This document shows positions 1-9,097 of a DNA stretch of 64,000 nt, in pieces (positions within the stretch are counted from its first letter, which is position 1; every line of letters starts with the position of its first letter). The translations under genes were made by a program, and so were the position numbers. The notes below the pieces were generated by a model. It made no database searches. It was not told the origin of the DNA and worked only from the letters and a program-made list of their open reading frames with translations. Origin of the DNA: Aquimarina sp. ERC-38 (lineage in GTDB: Bacteria; Bacteroidota; Bacteroidia; Flavobacteriales; Flavobacteriaceae); the NCBI RefSeq assembly GCF_026222555.1, contig NZ_CP098511.1, forward strand, positions 2,213,501 through 2,277,500. The letters run 5' to 3'.

Positions 1-60
1 GTTTTGTCCGAACAGGAAAGTGGTACAAAAAATTACCGCTAGTGTAAGTTTTAGTTTCAT
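1..60 (-). CDS. N-terminus of an exported protein, cut by the window edge
   Basis: Read on the minus strand, the first 60 bases start with ATG and encode 20 residues: a Lys-rich start (MKLKL), a hydrophobic core (TLAVIFCTTFLF) and a G-Q-N end. This looks like a Sec signal peptide with cleavage just after the Gly. The rest of the gene lies outside the window, so no function can be given. The frame is open to the edge. Confidence 0.6.
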   Translation of the reverse strand, partial: MKLKLTLAVIFCTTFLFGQN

Positions 61-315
61 TACGAATAAGTTTGTGATTTATAAGTCCAGTTTAGACTAT
101 TTTGTATAAAAATACTAAATTTCTTTAAGGTATACTTTATCATCTGGCTACAAAATTTTAACTTAATATTGAGGTGTATCATTTTGATATAGAAGTAGTT
201 TAGGATTTCCCTTAACTTAATGTATGATATCTCCCTAACTGAAGTACAGCTCCTCTTTTTTGATTACTATTTATACTTTTTATTTTGGGGTTGCATCTAT
301 GATTAAATACTATTA

Positions 316-767
316 GCGTCCGGTAAAGATTTAAGACCCGCCTGCGGACGGGCAGGTCGCTATCGCTTCTAGAATTAAGAATCAAGACTAATATTTATAG
401 TATTGAAAATCAATATTTTAAATTCCCTATAGGCTCTAGTTTAAATTAGCGTTGTTATTAAAATAATGCTGAACATCCCTCTAAATCTCCCTTCAAAGGG
501 AGACTTTTTGGCTCCCTTCCTTCGAAGGAAGGGTTGGGGAAGGATGTTTTTAATGATGCTAATTTCAAAATCTGATTATCAGTGTTTTATGTAATAATAT
601 TAATATCACTAACTTATATTAACAACGCTTATTTAAACTAGAGCGTTCCTATATTTAAAGAACAAATTACTTTTAAAAAAGTAAAAAGTACTCTCCAAAC
701 ACCTTAAAGTTTGGAATCACCTTATTTTACTGTGCTTTATAAACTTTTATTGATTTTAACAGGACAC
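316..767. mobile_element. MITE family A, copy 1, interrupted by a family B MITE
   Basis: The left end GCGTCCGGTAAAG and the right end TTTTAACAGGACAC are imperfect inverted repeats. The outer segments align with the uninterrupted copy at 15990-16181, whose ends are GTGTCCGGT and ACCGGACAC. The element has no coding capacity. It contains a GC-rich palindromic insert (CCCGCCTGCGGACGGGCAGG, 336-355) that is absent from the 15990 copy. Bases 432-644 are a second, unrelated MITE inserted into it. Bases 61-315 and 768-989 show no gene. Confidence 0.75.
432..644. mobile_element. MITE family B, copy 1, nested in MITE A
   Basis: This 213-bp non-coding element has terminal inverted repeats of about 25 bp (GCTCTAGTTTAAATTAGCG at the left; the reverse complement of the right end differs by one base). 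It aligns nearly base for base with the copy at 8363-8574. The flanking 9-mers TTCCCTATA and GTTCCTATA look like a decayed 9-bp target duplication. The centre carries a long imperfect hairpin (AAATCTCCCTTC facing GAAGGAAGGG). Confidence 0.8.
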
Positions 768-989
768 TCATAATTAAATAGTTAAAATACAATTTTAAAA
801 ACTAAATCGAGGTCTCTCTAAAACTGCTATTGATTTCTCCATAAGCGTTAATTCTGTTTTCATAGTAGATGTTTAGATGATCTCATTAGATTAAGTTTAC
901 TTTTCTTAAAGTCACTATTAAAAAACAGGAAGTCTTTAAATCTCATTTTTTAAGTATATATTACCAATAATTAGTATCTAAAATTGTAT

Positions 990-2180
990 ATGAAAGTATC
1001 CATATTATTATTCACTGTGTTATCTGCTGTAATTATAGTAATAAGCTGTAATCCGGTTCATAAGACTAAAACCCCTGAAAAAAATACTGATCAGCATCAA
1101 CCGCAACATTTACTTACCTCTTTAGATTCTTTACAATTTAAAGGAACAATAGAAGGGAAGGCAGTAGGTTTTTATGTATTAAAGAATATTAACGGACTTG
1201 AAGCTGTTTTTACGAACTACGGACAACGACTATTATCGCTATCAGTTCCGGATAAAAAAGGAAATTTTGATGATATTGTATTAGGCTTTTCTGATTTAGA
1301 TCAGTACACTAAACCGGAAGGAAAATACTTTGGGGCTATTATCGGACGATATGCTAACAGAATTGCAAAGGGAACGTTTGCCATAGGAGATAGCATATAC
1401 CAATTGGAGACTAACAATGGGAGTAATCACCTCCACGGGGGAGTTGACGGTTTTAATAGGGTAGTTTGGGATGCTAATCAGGTATCTGACCAGGAAATTG
1501 AATTCTCAAGAATATCTTCTAATGGGGAAGAGGGGTATCCGGGTAATCTTAGTGTTAAGGTTCAATATAAGTTGACCAATCAAAACGAATTAAAAATTAG
1601 GTATACGGCTACTACGGATCAATCTACGGTAGTTAATTTAACGCATCATTCTTTTTTTAACCTTGCCGGAGCAGACAGTGGTACAATTTATAAGCATTTG
1701 TTACTGATTAATGCAGATCAATATATTCCTATTGATCATAATTCAATTCCTTACGGAAGATTGGAGAAGGTAGCAGATACCCCTTTTGATTTTAGGCAAC
1801 CAAAGCCTATGGGAGAAGATTTATTTGAAGAACATCAACAACTGGTTAACGGAAGTGGTTATGACCATACTTTTGTCATAAATAATGTACCCAAAAGCAG
1901 TGAAGGCCTGTCTCTGGCAGCTATAGTTGCAGAACCAAAGAGCGGAAGAATGATGGAAGTATATACCGATGAACCCGGAATCCAGTTTTATAGTGGTAAT
2001 TTTTTGTCTGAAAAGCTAATTGGAAAAGAAAGAAGGCCTTACGTCCACCGGGGAGGTTTTAGCTTAGAAACACAGCATTTTCCTGATTCGCCTAATCAAA
2101 AGAATTTTCCAAGTACCTTATTACGTCCGGGAGAAACCTATATTTCTTTATGCACTTATAAGTTTTTGGTTCAAAACTAA
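990..2180 (+). CDS. Aldose 1-epimerase (galactose mutarotase), lipoprotein
   Basis: This 396-residue protein interconverts alpha and beta anomers of aldohexoses, feeding galactose into the Leloir pathway. A hydrophobic leader ends in V-I-S-C at about residue 20 (lipobox), so it is probably a lipoprotein acting outside the cytoplasm. GalM signatures occur in order: RYANRIAKGTF, NNGSNHLHGG, NLTHHSFFNLAG with the conserved His pair, EPGIQFYSGNF, and SLETQHFPDSPN with the expected catalytic Glu. Length matches the extended Bacteroidota form. ATG 990 is preferred over the TTG two codons upstream because the signal peptide then starts M-K-V. It stands alone on the plus strand. The family call is firm; the physiological sugar is inferred. 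Confidence 0.93.
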   Translation: MKVSILLFTVLSAVIIVISCNPVHKTKTPEKNTDQHQPQHLLTSLDSLQFKGTIEGKAVGFYVLKNINGLEAVFTNYGQRLLSLSVPDKKGNFDDIVLGFSDLDQYTKPEGKYFGAIIGRYANRIAKGTFAIGDSIYQLETNNGSNHLHGGVDGFNRVVWDANQVSDQEIEFSRISSNGEEGYPGNLSVKVQYKLTNQNELKIRYTATTDQSTVVNLTHHSFFNLAGADSGTIYKHLLLINADQYIPIDHNSIPYGRLEKVADTPFDFRQPKPMGEDLFEEHQQLVNGSGYDHTFVINNVPKSSEGLSLAAIVAEPKSGRMMEVYTDEPGIQFYSGNFLSEKLIGKERRPYVHRGGFSLETQHFPDSPNQKNFPSTLLRPGETYISLCTYKFLVQN

Positions 2181-2328
2181 CTGTATATAACTTTTTATTT
2201 TGTAGTTACGGCAGCTTTTTGATATATGTAAAGCGTTGTCATAATGATATATATACATGTAGTTAAATCAACATTAAATTGCATAAATCTTCTATGTATT
2301 TTTATGTTTATCTAACTATAAAGAAAAA

Positions 2329-2354
2329 CCCGGATTATAAATTTATAATCCGGG
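2329..2354 (-). terminator. Rho-independent terminator of lipoprotein gene 2381-2839
   Basis: A perfect 26-bp palindrome (CCCGGATTATAA arm) lies 27 bp past the stop of the minus-strand lipoprotein gene. On that strand it is followed by TTTTTC. Confidence 0.8.
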
Positions 2355-2380
2355 CTACACTATCCTAATGGATGTAAATG

Positions 2381-2839
2381 TTATTCTAATCCTTCGAAGT
2401 CAACAACAGTACATCGTGTTACTTCATCACATATAGGAGAAACCGCAGTAAAACATATTTCTACTGGTCCGGCTTCAGTAACGTGTTCATTAACTAAAAT
2501 ATGAGTTGGCCTTCTAGGTGTAACCACCTCTCCGTTTACGGTCCAAGTTCCAACAATATCTCGTCCGAAATTAGTTTCTCTTCCTCCGGCTATTCCTACA
2601 AAATGATTTATATCTCCAGGTCTTTTTCCATCAATGATGCTGTCAAGAACACAATCAGGCTTTATTCGTCTACCTCGTCCTTCTCTTCTTCTTCTTCTTC
2701 TTTTTAGACTTTCTTCAAAGTCATTTGCTGCGTCTTCAACAGAAACAAGTGGTTCATTGATTTCTTGCTCTTCTTCACAAGATGTTAAAGAAAAGGTGGC
2801 TACTAACACCAATAAAATTAGGGTTTTAAAAGCTTTCAT
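2381..2839 (-). CDS. Small lipoprotein, paralogue 1, with an Arg-rich tract
   Basis: 152 residues of unknown function. The N-terminus MKAFKTLILLVLVATFSLTSC is a lipoprotein signal with lipobox L-T-S-C at about residue 21. The mature part shares order and motifs with the genes at 7693 and 13297: a short acidic segment, E-E-S-L-K, a C...G..I-D segment, HFVG, T-W-(S/T)-(V/I)-(D/N)-G-x-V-V-T-P-x-R-P, and paired Cys near the C-terminus. Unlike its paralogues it has a run of about ten Arg after E-S-L-K (around residues 47-58), encoded by a TCT/TTC-rich repeat on the plus strand. The mature domain looks like a small beta-rich fold with two disulphides (inference). Confidence 0.8.
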   Translation of the reverse strand: MKAFKTLILLVLVATFSLTSCEEEQEINEPLVSVEDAANDFEESLKRRRRRREGRGRRIKPDCVLDSIIDGKRPGDINHFVGIAGGRETNFGRDIVGTWTVNGEVVTPRRPTHILVNEHVTEAGPVEICFTAVSPICDEVTRCTVVDFEGLE

Positions 2840-3227
2840 AAAATTAAATTATTAAATTAAAAATGACTAATATTGATAGTTTATGCTCTTATTACTTACA
2901 TACTATGTCATAATTATAGTAATTAGAAGTTTAAAACTATAAACTATCCTACGGCTAATATATATTGTTTTTACCACATAGTGTAGTTTTAATTTAAGAA
3001 GTATAAGTGTAAACAGTAAGAATTAACTATTTATTAAGTAGATTAAGAATTTATTAACAAATGTTTTGCTTTAGGATTATTATTCTACAATTGATATAAT
3101 TTTATTGCGTTAATTTTCTGTTTATAAAGCACAAAATAACAGTTTATCCTTAACTATATACTTGATTAAATGATGCTTTTATATATTAAATATTTACATC
3201 CTTTTTAAATTAAACGTATAAAGAAAA

Positions 3228-3256
3228 GCGGGATTTTCTTTTAATTAAAACCCCGC
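3228..3256 (-). terminator. Rho-independent terminator of T9SS protein gene 3400-7161
   Basis: Stem GCGGGATTTT/AAAACCCCGC (one G-U pair) with a T-rich tract following on the minus strand. It is about 145 bp downstream of the stop codon. Confidence 0.75.
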
Positions 3257-3307
3257 CAATCCATCCAATCTACAAACTACAAACTTTTATATTTACTTTT
3301 TTATAAA

Positions 3308-3358
3308 AAGTACGATCTATTTAAAAAGATGATTTGTGTGATTTATAGGATCGTACTT
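3308..3358 (-). other. Conserved 3'-UTR hairpin, copy 1
   Basis: A 10-bp stem (AAGTACGATC/GATCGTACTT) encloses a ~31-nt loop, about 40 bp past the stop of the 3400-7161 gene. The same element follows the paralogous gene at 9098-9145 with a nearly identical loop and one compensatory pair change (C-G to T-A). Apart from this and the terminator, 2840-3399 shows nothing recognisable. Confidence 0.5.
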
Positions 3359-3399
3359 ATCTATAAAATTCAAGTAGTAGCTATGATAGATTTATTTAC

Positions 3400-6300
3400 T
3401 TATTTACGGATTATTTTGGTTGTCATTTTGGTCGTATTTCCGTTAACTCTGGCGATATACATCCCTGATACCCAATCTGAGGTATCAATGGTATAACTGT
3501 TTTGTGTACTTTTGAAAGTTTGACTTACTACCTCCTTACCGCTGATATCCATGACTTTTATGGTAATCGTTTCCTCCGGTAAAGTTGCAAATTGTAGATC
3601 AACTAATCCGGTAGTTGGGTTAGGATAGGCTACCACATCATTTTCGGTAAGGTTTAAGGATTTTTTACTAGCTGTGGATTCTTTCTCTCCAAATAGTGAA
3701 AAAATAAGTGTGGCTTTACCTTCCTGACCAACAGATAAATCTAGTAATCTAAGATCACTATAGGAATTCCATTCTGGTAGTAATGTTCTTACATTAGTAC
3801 CTCTTCCATAAAAATCGGATTGCTTATTAAAATTTGGTTCGTTAGGTTCTATCAAATGATAAGAATATACTAAATTATTTATGCTATTAATTTGTTCTAT
3901 CCTAACAAAAGAACACCAGTATTTACCAGATGTTAATTTAGTTGCTTCTGGCAATTCAAATTCTAATTCTTTTGATGTCTCCGTATCATCAAAGTCAGGG
4001 TTGGTTTTTATCGTATCGGTTATATTAATAATTTCTTTCCCGGGTTTACCATTATCATCTTTATAAATTCTAAAACGACCCTGATCTCCAGGAACAGACA
4101 GTTCCAGGAAGATTAAATCTGAAAATACAATCATTTTCATACGCTCAATTGTCCAAGTTTCCCCTTCCGGAATAATAAATTGATCGGCTAGTTCTTGAAG
4201 AATATTTTCTTCTAAGGTATTTATATTAAGTGGTACTTCTGAAGGATTAAAGATGGTTGGTAAAATTGACCTATTGGGATCAAAGGTGTCAAAAAGAGGT
4301 GTTTGAAAAACTTGCACGTTGAATTCAGTTGCTACTTTTTGAGCACCAGATGCAGCAATTATTCTAATGACAGCTTCTCCTATTTTATCAATATTTTCTA
4401 TTGCTGAGTTGGTTCGGGTAAAGAAAATTTGTAGCTTCTTTCCGGACAATTTATAATCTATAAATTCATTATTGGTATCTGAACTTTCCACTCTTAATGT
4501 AAGCTTTTCGCCATTGGTGTCTCGAAAAACCTCGCTGAGATCTACTGTTATGGATTCAGGGGTATCCTCTATACTAAAAGAAATATCCTCTGGCTTTTTA
4601 TTTACTAATAAGGTTATTTCCCCTTGTTGAGGGGCAACATTAAACTTTTTGCTATATACTCCATTACCATGTACAGCCAGTGCGGTTAACCCATCTTTAC
4701 GAGTTCTAACCTGCATTACTACACCATCACCAATTTGATTATTTTCCAACTGCCAAACCGTATTTTCATCTACTATTCTATTTGTATAATATAGGCCGGT
4801 ACTGGTACCTGCAAGAAGGCCGTTATTGTTTCCTAAAAAGGATACCCACCTTACCGAGGGACCATTACCGGTACCATCTTTATTCTCTTCCAGGTTGCCA
4901 CTAATATCCGTCCAGGTTTCCCCTGCATCTGTAGTGTAAAAGACACTTTTTACATTATAATTTGAAAAAGCAATTACTACCCGGTCAGAGTTATTAGGGT
5001 CTACCTGTACGCTATTGACAAAAGCATCTTCAGGAAAACCCTTACCGGTAAAAATATCCACTGGTTTACTGGAGGACAGACTTGCGAAATCCATTCGATA
5101 CACCTGCCCTTGTCCGGTACCAAAATAAACCTTGTCTGCTTCAGGAAATTTTGAAACATCCAGGGCGGTGATGTTATTACGTTCTCTGTTATCAATTGCT
5201 ATAGATTCAATAGAGGCAATCTCAGACCAGTTTACAGTAGCTAGTGAAGTTAATTCATCAATACTAGCAACAGCTGGTATATCATCCAAGTTAGTATTCC
5301 GGAATAAAGAAGTTCCCACCGGTAAATACATTATATTATCGTCATTAGGGTCTAATAGAAATGGATTGATAAAACTAAAATTATCAGGATTTGCAATAGC
5401 TGGTGTCACATAGGCGATTGATTCTACTTCGTTATTATTATCCATATTCAAGCGGAAGATATCTCCAAGCTGTGAAGAAACATATCTTGTGCGTCCTTTA
5501 TCAGCAAAAGCGCTATAACTACCATCCCCTGCGAATTGCTCTACCCAACTCGCTTTAGAATCTTTTTGATTGGTAAACCAGGTACCGTTATCCTGGAAAC
5601 CTGCCAGAAGTTCATCACTTTCTAACTCCGGGTTCAGGGAAATGGAATAGGGTTGTGTGGTAATATACCCATTGTTTAACGAAGTCCAGGAGACCGGTTC
5701 TTCAAAAGAGTTGTTTGTAGTAATATCCTCGGTTACAAATACCCCACCATCATTAGCCATTAAAACCTTATTGGGATTAGAAGGGAAGAAGACAATAGCA
5801 TGTATATCGGGATGGTTATTCGGGTATAGGGAAACATCGTTATTTGGAGAATATCCGGCGATCCAATTATTGGAAAAATTATTTACCGCAGTTCGAAACC
5901 CATCGGTAGTCCTAAAGAGGTTGGTTCCACCAAAGAAAATCATATCCGGATTAGTAGGATGTACGGCAAGTACCATATTATAAGCAAATTGCGTATTCAG
6001 ACCTCCTACCGGCTCTATCGTTATTGGTAATTGATCCGTGAAATCTGTAATTGTATCATCTATCGCATTATATCTAAATAAATTAGTTGAAGTAGCTACA
6101 GGGGTTACTAAAGTACTTAATATATAGACTTCATTTTCATCGGACGGATTGTAGGCACATATCATCCTGGTTGATCTGTCTAAATCAAAAATACCTTCAC
6201 TAATCAGCGTCCAATCTACCCCATTTTTAGATCGATATACTCCACCGTTTTCATTTGATCTTATTGATGGTTCGGGAATAGTTGCATATAAGGTGCCTTT

Positions 6301-7161
6301 AGGGGTAATCATAATTTCAGTTCCTTTATCAAAACCACTAGCAAATACTTCCTGAAAACTCTTACCACCATCCTGAGATCGATGAACACCATTAAACGTA
6401 GCAACATATAAATCACCATTTTGAGGATGAACTGCCATACTATTTACCACATCAAAAGGGGAGGCGGTAAGTATGGTATTATCTGCCGTAGCTTCTAATA
6501 ATTCCCAAGTACGGCCACCATCTTGTGATTTATAAATACCAGCTCCGGTATAAAGGGCTACGGCAGTTGCTGAATTACCAATACGTTCTCCCCCTCCATA
6601 ATACCAAATATGTTGGTATCCAGGTCTTGGATCCTGTACTATTGAAGTAATACTTGGGTTTTGAAATCTTCTGGTTACTCTTTTCCAGTTCTTACCTCCA
6701 TCCTCACTACGCCATAGGCCTCCGGAAACTCCTCCGGCAAGGATAATATTTTCATTTGTCTTGTCTATAGCCAGTGCCCTGGTACGTCCTCCTACGTTAA
6801 AAGGCCCGCGGTTTTTCCAACTAGTAGAAGATTTTTTAATATTCCCTACAGAGGATAAGGATTTGGATTGTTTTGTAAATAATTGTTCTTTTTGATAGAT
6901 ATCTTGAGGTACCTTTCCGGTTCTAGGGTCGCAAGTACGGTCAAATTCGTAATACATACGATCGACTGCTTTATCCCTAATTTGAGAAGGAATGACACGA
7001 TTGACTTTATTGCTATTGTTTTTTTTAGCCTGGATTTTTAGACTTTTATATAATTGATGTCCCGTAGGTATTTGAGAAGTTCCAGGTTTTGTTTGTCCGT
7101 AGAGTAGGGGTTGGCTAATCAGGCAAATCAGTAGAATTGCCAAGGTATATTTTTTTTTCAT
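3400..7161 (-). CDS. Giant secreted BNR-repeat protein with T9SS sorting domain, paralogue 1
   Basis: 1253 residues. A Sec signal peptide ends near residue 22 (LLYGQ). An N-terminal region with RMYYEFDRTCDPRTGKVP is followed by a sortilin/VPS10-like beta-propeller region with Asp-box (BNR) motifs: SEDGGKNW (about 152-159), SQDGGRTW, SQDGGKSF and TTDAGETW. Later come a DUF-like linker and a jelly-roll-like segment. The last ~80 residues are a type IX secretion sorting domain (NVVAYPNPTTG ... GMYIARVNG ... TTKIIRK). The protein should be exported through the T9SS and attached to the surface or released. No catalytic residues are evident, so a binding or adhesion role is as likely as a hydrolytic one. 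It is the tandem paralogue of 9183-12929. Confidence 0.88.
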   Translation of the reverse strand: MKKKYTLAILLICLISQPLLYGQTKPGTSQIPTGHQLYKSLKIQAKKNNSNKVNRVIPSQIRDKAVDRMYYEFDRTCDPRTGKVPQDIYQKEQLFTKQSKSLSSVGNIKKSSTSWKNRGPFNVGGRTRALAIDKTNENIILAGGVSGGLWRSEDGGKNWKRVTRRFQNPSITSIVQDPRPGYQHIWYYGGGERIGNSATAVALYTGAGIYKSQDGGRTWELLEATADNTILTASPFDVVNSMAVHPQNGDLYVATFNGVHRSQDGGKSFQEVFASGFDKGTEIMITPKGTLYATIPEPSIRSNENGGVYRSKNGVDWTLISEGIFDLDRSTRMICAYNPSDENEVYILSTLVTPVATSTNLFRYNAIDDTITDFTDQLPITIEPVGGLNTQFAYNMVLAVHPTNPDMIFFGGTNLFRTTDGFRTAVNNFSNNWIAGYSPNNDVSLYPNNHPDIHAIVFFPSNPNKVLMANDGGVFVTEDITTNNSFEEPVSWTSLNNGYITTQPYSISLNPELESDELLAGFQDNGTWFTNQKDSKASWVEQFAGDGSYSAFADKGRTRYVSSQLGDIFRLNMDNNNEVESIAYVTPAIANPDNFSFINPFLLDPNDDNIMYLPVGTSLFRNTNLDDIPAVASIDELTSLATVNWSEIASIESIAIDNRERNNITALDVSKFPEADKVYFGTGQGQVYRMDFASLSSSKPVDIFTGKGFPEDAFVNSVQVDPNNSDRVVIAFSNYNVKSVFYTTDAGETWTDISGNLEENKDGTGNGPSVRWVSFLGNNNGLLAGTSTGLYYTNRIVDENTVWQLENNQIGDGVVMQVRTRKDGLTALAVHGNGVYSKKFNVAPQQGEITLLVNKKPEDISFSIEDTPESITVDLSEVFRDTNGEKLTLRVESSDTNNEFIDYKLSGKKLQIFFTRTNSAIENIDKIGEAVIRIIAASGAQKVATEFNVQVFQTPLFDTFDPNRSILPTIFNPSEVPLNINTLEENILQELADQFIIPEGETWTIERMKMIVFSDLIFLELSVPGDQGRFRIYKDDNGKPGKEIINITDTIKTNPDFDDTETSKELEFELPEATKLTSGKYWCSFVRIEQINSINNLVYSYHLIEPNEPNFNKQSDFYGRGTNVRTLLPEWNSYSDLRLLDLSVGQEGKATLIFSLFGEKESTASKKSLNLTENDVVAYPNPTTGLVDLQFATLPEETITIKVMDISGKEVVSQTFKSTQNSYTIDTSDWVSGMYIARVNGNTTKMTTKIIRK

Positions 7162-7244
7162 GTTAGTAGTATTATAATGTTTTGTGTATGTGAGCTTTTA
7201 ATTTGAAATTATAAGTAAATCGTTTTTTGTGTTAATTAAAAGTT

Positions 7245-7350
7245 AGTAGCATTCTGTAAAAATTCAAGACCCGCTTGCGGACGGGCAGATTGCTATCGCT
7301 TCTAGAATCAGGAATTAAGATTAATTATTATCATTTGAAAAATCAATATT
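7245..7350. repeat. Degenerate MITE A fragment (copy 2)
   Basis: Bases from TAGCATTCTGTAAAAATTCA through ATTGAAAAATCAATATT-like sequence align with the left half of MITE A at 313-420, including the GC-rich palindrome (CCCGCTTGCGGACGGGCAGA). The right inverted repeat is not found, so this is a decayed half. The rest of 7162-7692 shows no gene. Confidence 0.5.
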
Positions 7351-7635
7351 ATCATATGACTTACGTTAAGAAAGCAGATTACTTTGATCTTCAATTTTTT
7401 TGTTTAGAAATTTTCTATGCCGTCTTATATTCATCTACCTATATTTTGTTAAAAGTCGCGCAGCTTAACAGTTATAATCAGTACCAATCTTTAAAAATTA
7501 AGAGTCCGATCTTACGAATGCGAATCAGTTTAAATAAAATATAAAGAGACTACATAACAAATCAGGTGTGAACTAATCATAACGAATTGCCTAATTTTAA
7601 TTCTGGATGGAAATTAGCATATCGCTACTTATAGT

Positions 7636-7676
7636 AATAGCCCGGATTTAAAATAAAAGTCAGCATCTGGGCTATT
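7636..7676 (-). terminator. Candidate terminator of lipoprotein gene 7693-8130
   Basis: A 12-bp stem (AATAGCCCGGAT/ATCTGGGCTATT, one mismatch) begins 17 bp past the stop on the minus strand. It has no long T-run, so it may be weak or act as an mRNA 3'-end stabiliser. Confidence 0.45.
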
Positions 7677-7692
7677 TTAAGTTCATTACCTT

Positions 7693-8130
7693 TTATAATT
7701 CAAAGTCAGTAATAATACAATCTGATATGGTTCCACAAGTAGAAGAAGTTACACTAAAACATACTTCTACTTTAGCAGGCTGAGATAGGTGATCTTCAAG
7801 CCTAACAAATCTAGGTCGTAATGGAGTTACTACCTCTCCGTCGATTGACCAGGTAACTTCTGCATCATCTCCAAATAAGAAAGGAAACTCATTTACACCT
7901 ACAAAATGACCTGATGAGGTAATTCCCTTGGCATCAATTACACCACCAAAAGCACAATCGATCTCTGAAGGTCCGCGTGGATCGGTATCGCTTTTTAAGC
8001 TTTCTTCGAACTGTGCAATTTGTTCTTCGGTAGAAACAGTGGGTTCATTGGTTTTTTCATTTTCTTCACAAGAGGTGAAAGAAAAAGAGATTATTAATAC
8101 TAAAAGAAATAAGGTTTTAAAAGTTTTCAT
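7693..8130 (-). CDS. Small lipoprotein, paralogue 2
   Basis: 145 residues of unknown function. ATG 8130 is chosen because it gives the signal MKTFKTLFLLVLIISFSFTSC, matching both paralogues; an in-frame upstream start would bury the signal peptide. The mature part carries EESLKSDTDPRGPSE, HFVGVNEFPFLFGDDAEVTWSIDG and four spaced Cys near the C-terminus. It is very similar to the 13297 gene (shared HFVGVNEFPFLFGDDA). It lies upstream, in the transcription direction, of the 3400-7161 T9SS gene, repeating the lipoprotein-giant arrangement. Confidence 0.82.
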   Translation of the reverse strand: MKTFKTLFLLVLIISFSFTSCEENEKTNEPTVSTEEQIAQFEESLKSDTDPRGPSEIDCAFGGVIDAKGITSSGHFVGVNEFPFLFGDDAEVTWSIDGEVVTPLRPRFVRLEDHLSQPAKVEVCFSVTSSTCGTISDCIITDFEL

Positions 8131-8353
8131 AAAAATGAAATTTAGGTTAAAATAATAATGTAAAATCAGCATCCGTATTTTTAAATATGGTGTAACAACC
8201 ACAGTTGGTAAAAAAATCAGGATTTTTATTTACTTACGGTAAAACTATAGTATTTCTTTCTTTTACAGTAGAAAAGAAGTTATCAAAAGGTATACAAGGG
8301 TAATAAGCATTTGGTAAGCATACTTGTAAAATACTGTTTTTGTGGTTATTAAT

Positions 8354-8583
8354 GTAAAATTTGGCTCTAGTCTAAATTAGCGTTGTTATTAAAATATGCT
8401 GAACATCCCTCTAAATCTCCCTTCAAAGGGAGACTTTTTTGCTCCCTTCCTTCGAAGGAAGGGTTGGGGAAGGATGTTTTTAATGATGCTAATTTTAAAA
8501 TCTGATTATCAGTATTTTATGTAATAATATTAATATCGCTAACTTATACTAACAACGCTTATTTAAACTAGAGCGTAAAATTT
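8354..8583. mobile_element. MITE family B, copy 2, with 9-bp target duplication
   Basis: The element itself is 8363-8574 (212 bp). It is flanked on both sides by a perfect 9-bp duplication, GTAAAATTT (8354-8362 and 8575-8583). Terminal inverted repeats and the internal hairpin match copy 1 at 432-644. It has no coding capacity. Confidence 0.88.
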
Positions 8584-8742
8584 ATCTAGCTATTAATAGA
8601 ATTAAATTAATAGTGCTGTCTCACAATATGTTTTTGAAAAATAGTACTAGCGTATAGCACCTACTCGATATAAACCTTTAATTCATATACATCTTTGATT
8701 ATTTGACAGGTATCTATGATTAAATTAACCTGTCTTCAATAC

Positions 8743-8964
8743 AATTTTCTATCGAAAATCACTCAGACAACGTTAATTTTATTGAAAACAACCCTAACTA
8801 TGCTAATTTTCTATCGAAAATCACTCGGACAACGCTGATTTTTTTTTGGGAACAACCCTAACCATGCTAATTTTCTATCAATAATCATTTGGACCAGGCT
8901 AATTTTCTTTTATAATCACCCTGACTTAGGTTAATTTTTTATTGAAGATTATTTAAATTACGCT
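8743..8964. repeat. Tandem array of seven ~32-bp units
   Basis: Seven head-to-tail units of 30-32 bp begin at 8743, 8775, 8805, 8837, 8869, 8901 and 8933. Each opens with AATTTT or a close variant and most end in a GCT/GTT triplet. Odd and even units resemble each other more closely at first (ATCGAAAATCACTC versus AACAACCCTAAC), suggesting a 62-64-bp higher-order repeat. There are no constant-repeat/variable-spacer blocks, so it is not a CRISPR array. Nothing else is evident in 8584-8990. Confidence 0.75.
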
Positions 8965-9005
8965 AAACTTCTTAGATCAAATTCAAGGTATGATCCATAA
9001 AAAAA

Positions 9006-9034
9006 GGCGAGGTTTCTTATTGCGAAACCCCGCC
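9006..9034 (-). terminator. Rho-independent terminator of T9SS protein gene 9183-12929
   Basis: An 11-bp GC-rich stem (GGCGAGGTTTC/GAAACCCCGCC, one G-U pair in RNA) is followed on the minus strand by seven Ts. Confidence 0.85.
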
Positions 9035-9097
9035 TGGCAATCTAAACTACAAACTACAAACTACAAACTATACTATTACATTTACTTTATTATCAAG

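Noticed and set aside
2501..2855. Two Ser-rich plus-strand open frames
   Set aside because: Antisense to the lipoprotein gene; the Ser/Leu runs only reflect the TCT/TTC repeat encoding its Arg tract.
7275..7544. 89-codon plus-strand open frame
   Set aside because: Its start lies in a MITE A fragment and the product has no recognisable features.
8743..8964. Possible CRISPR array
   Set aside because: The units are contiguous diverging repeats with no constant repeat separated by unique spacers, and no cas genes are present.
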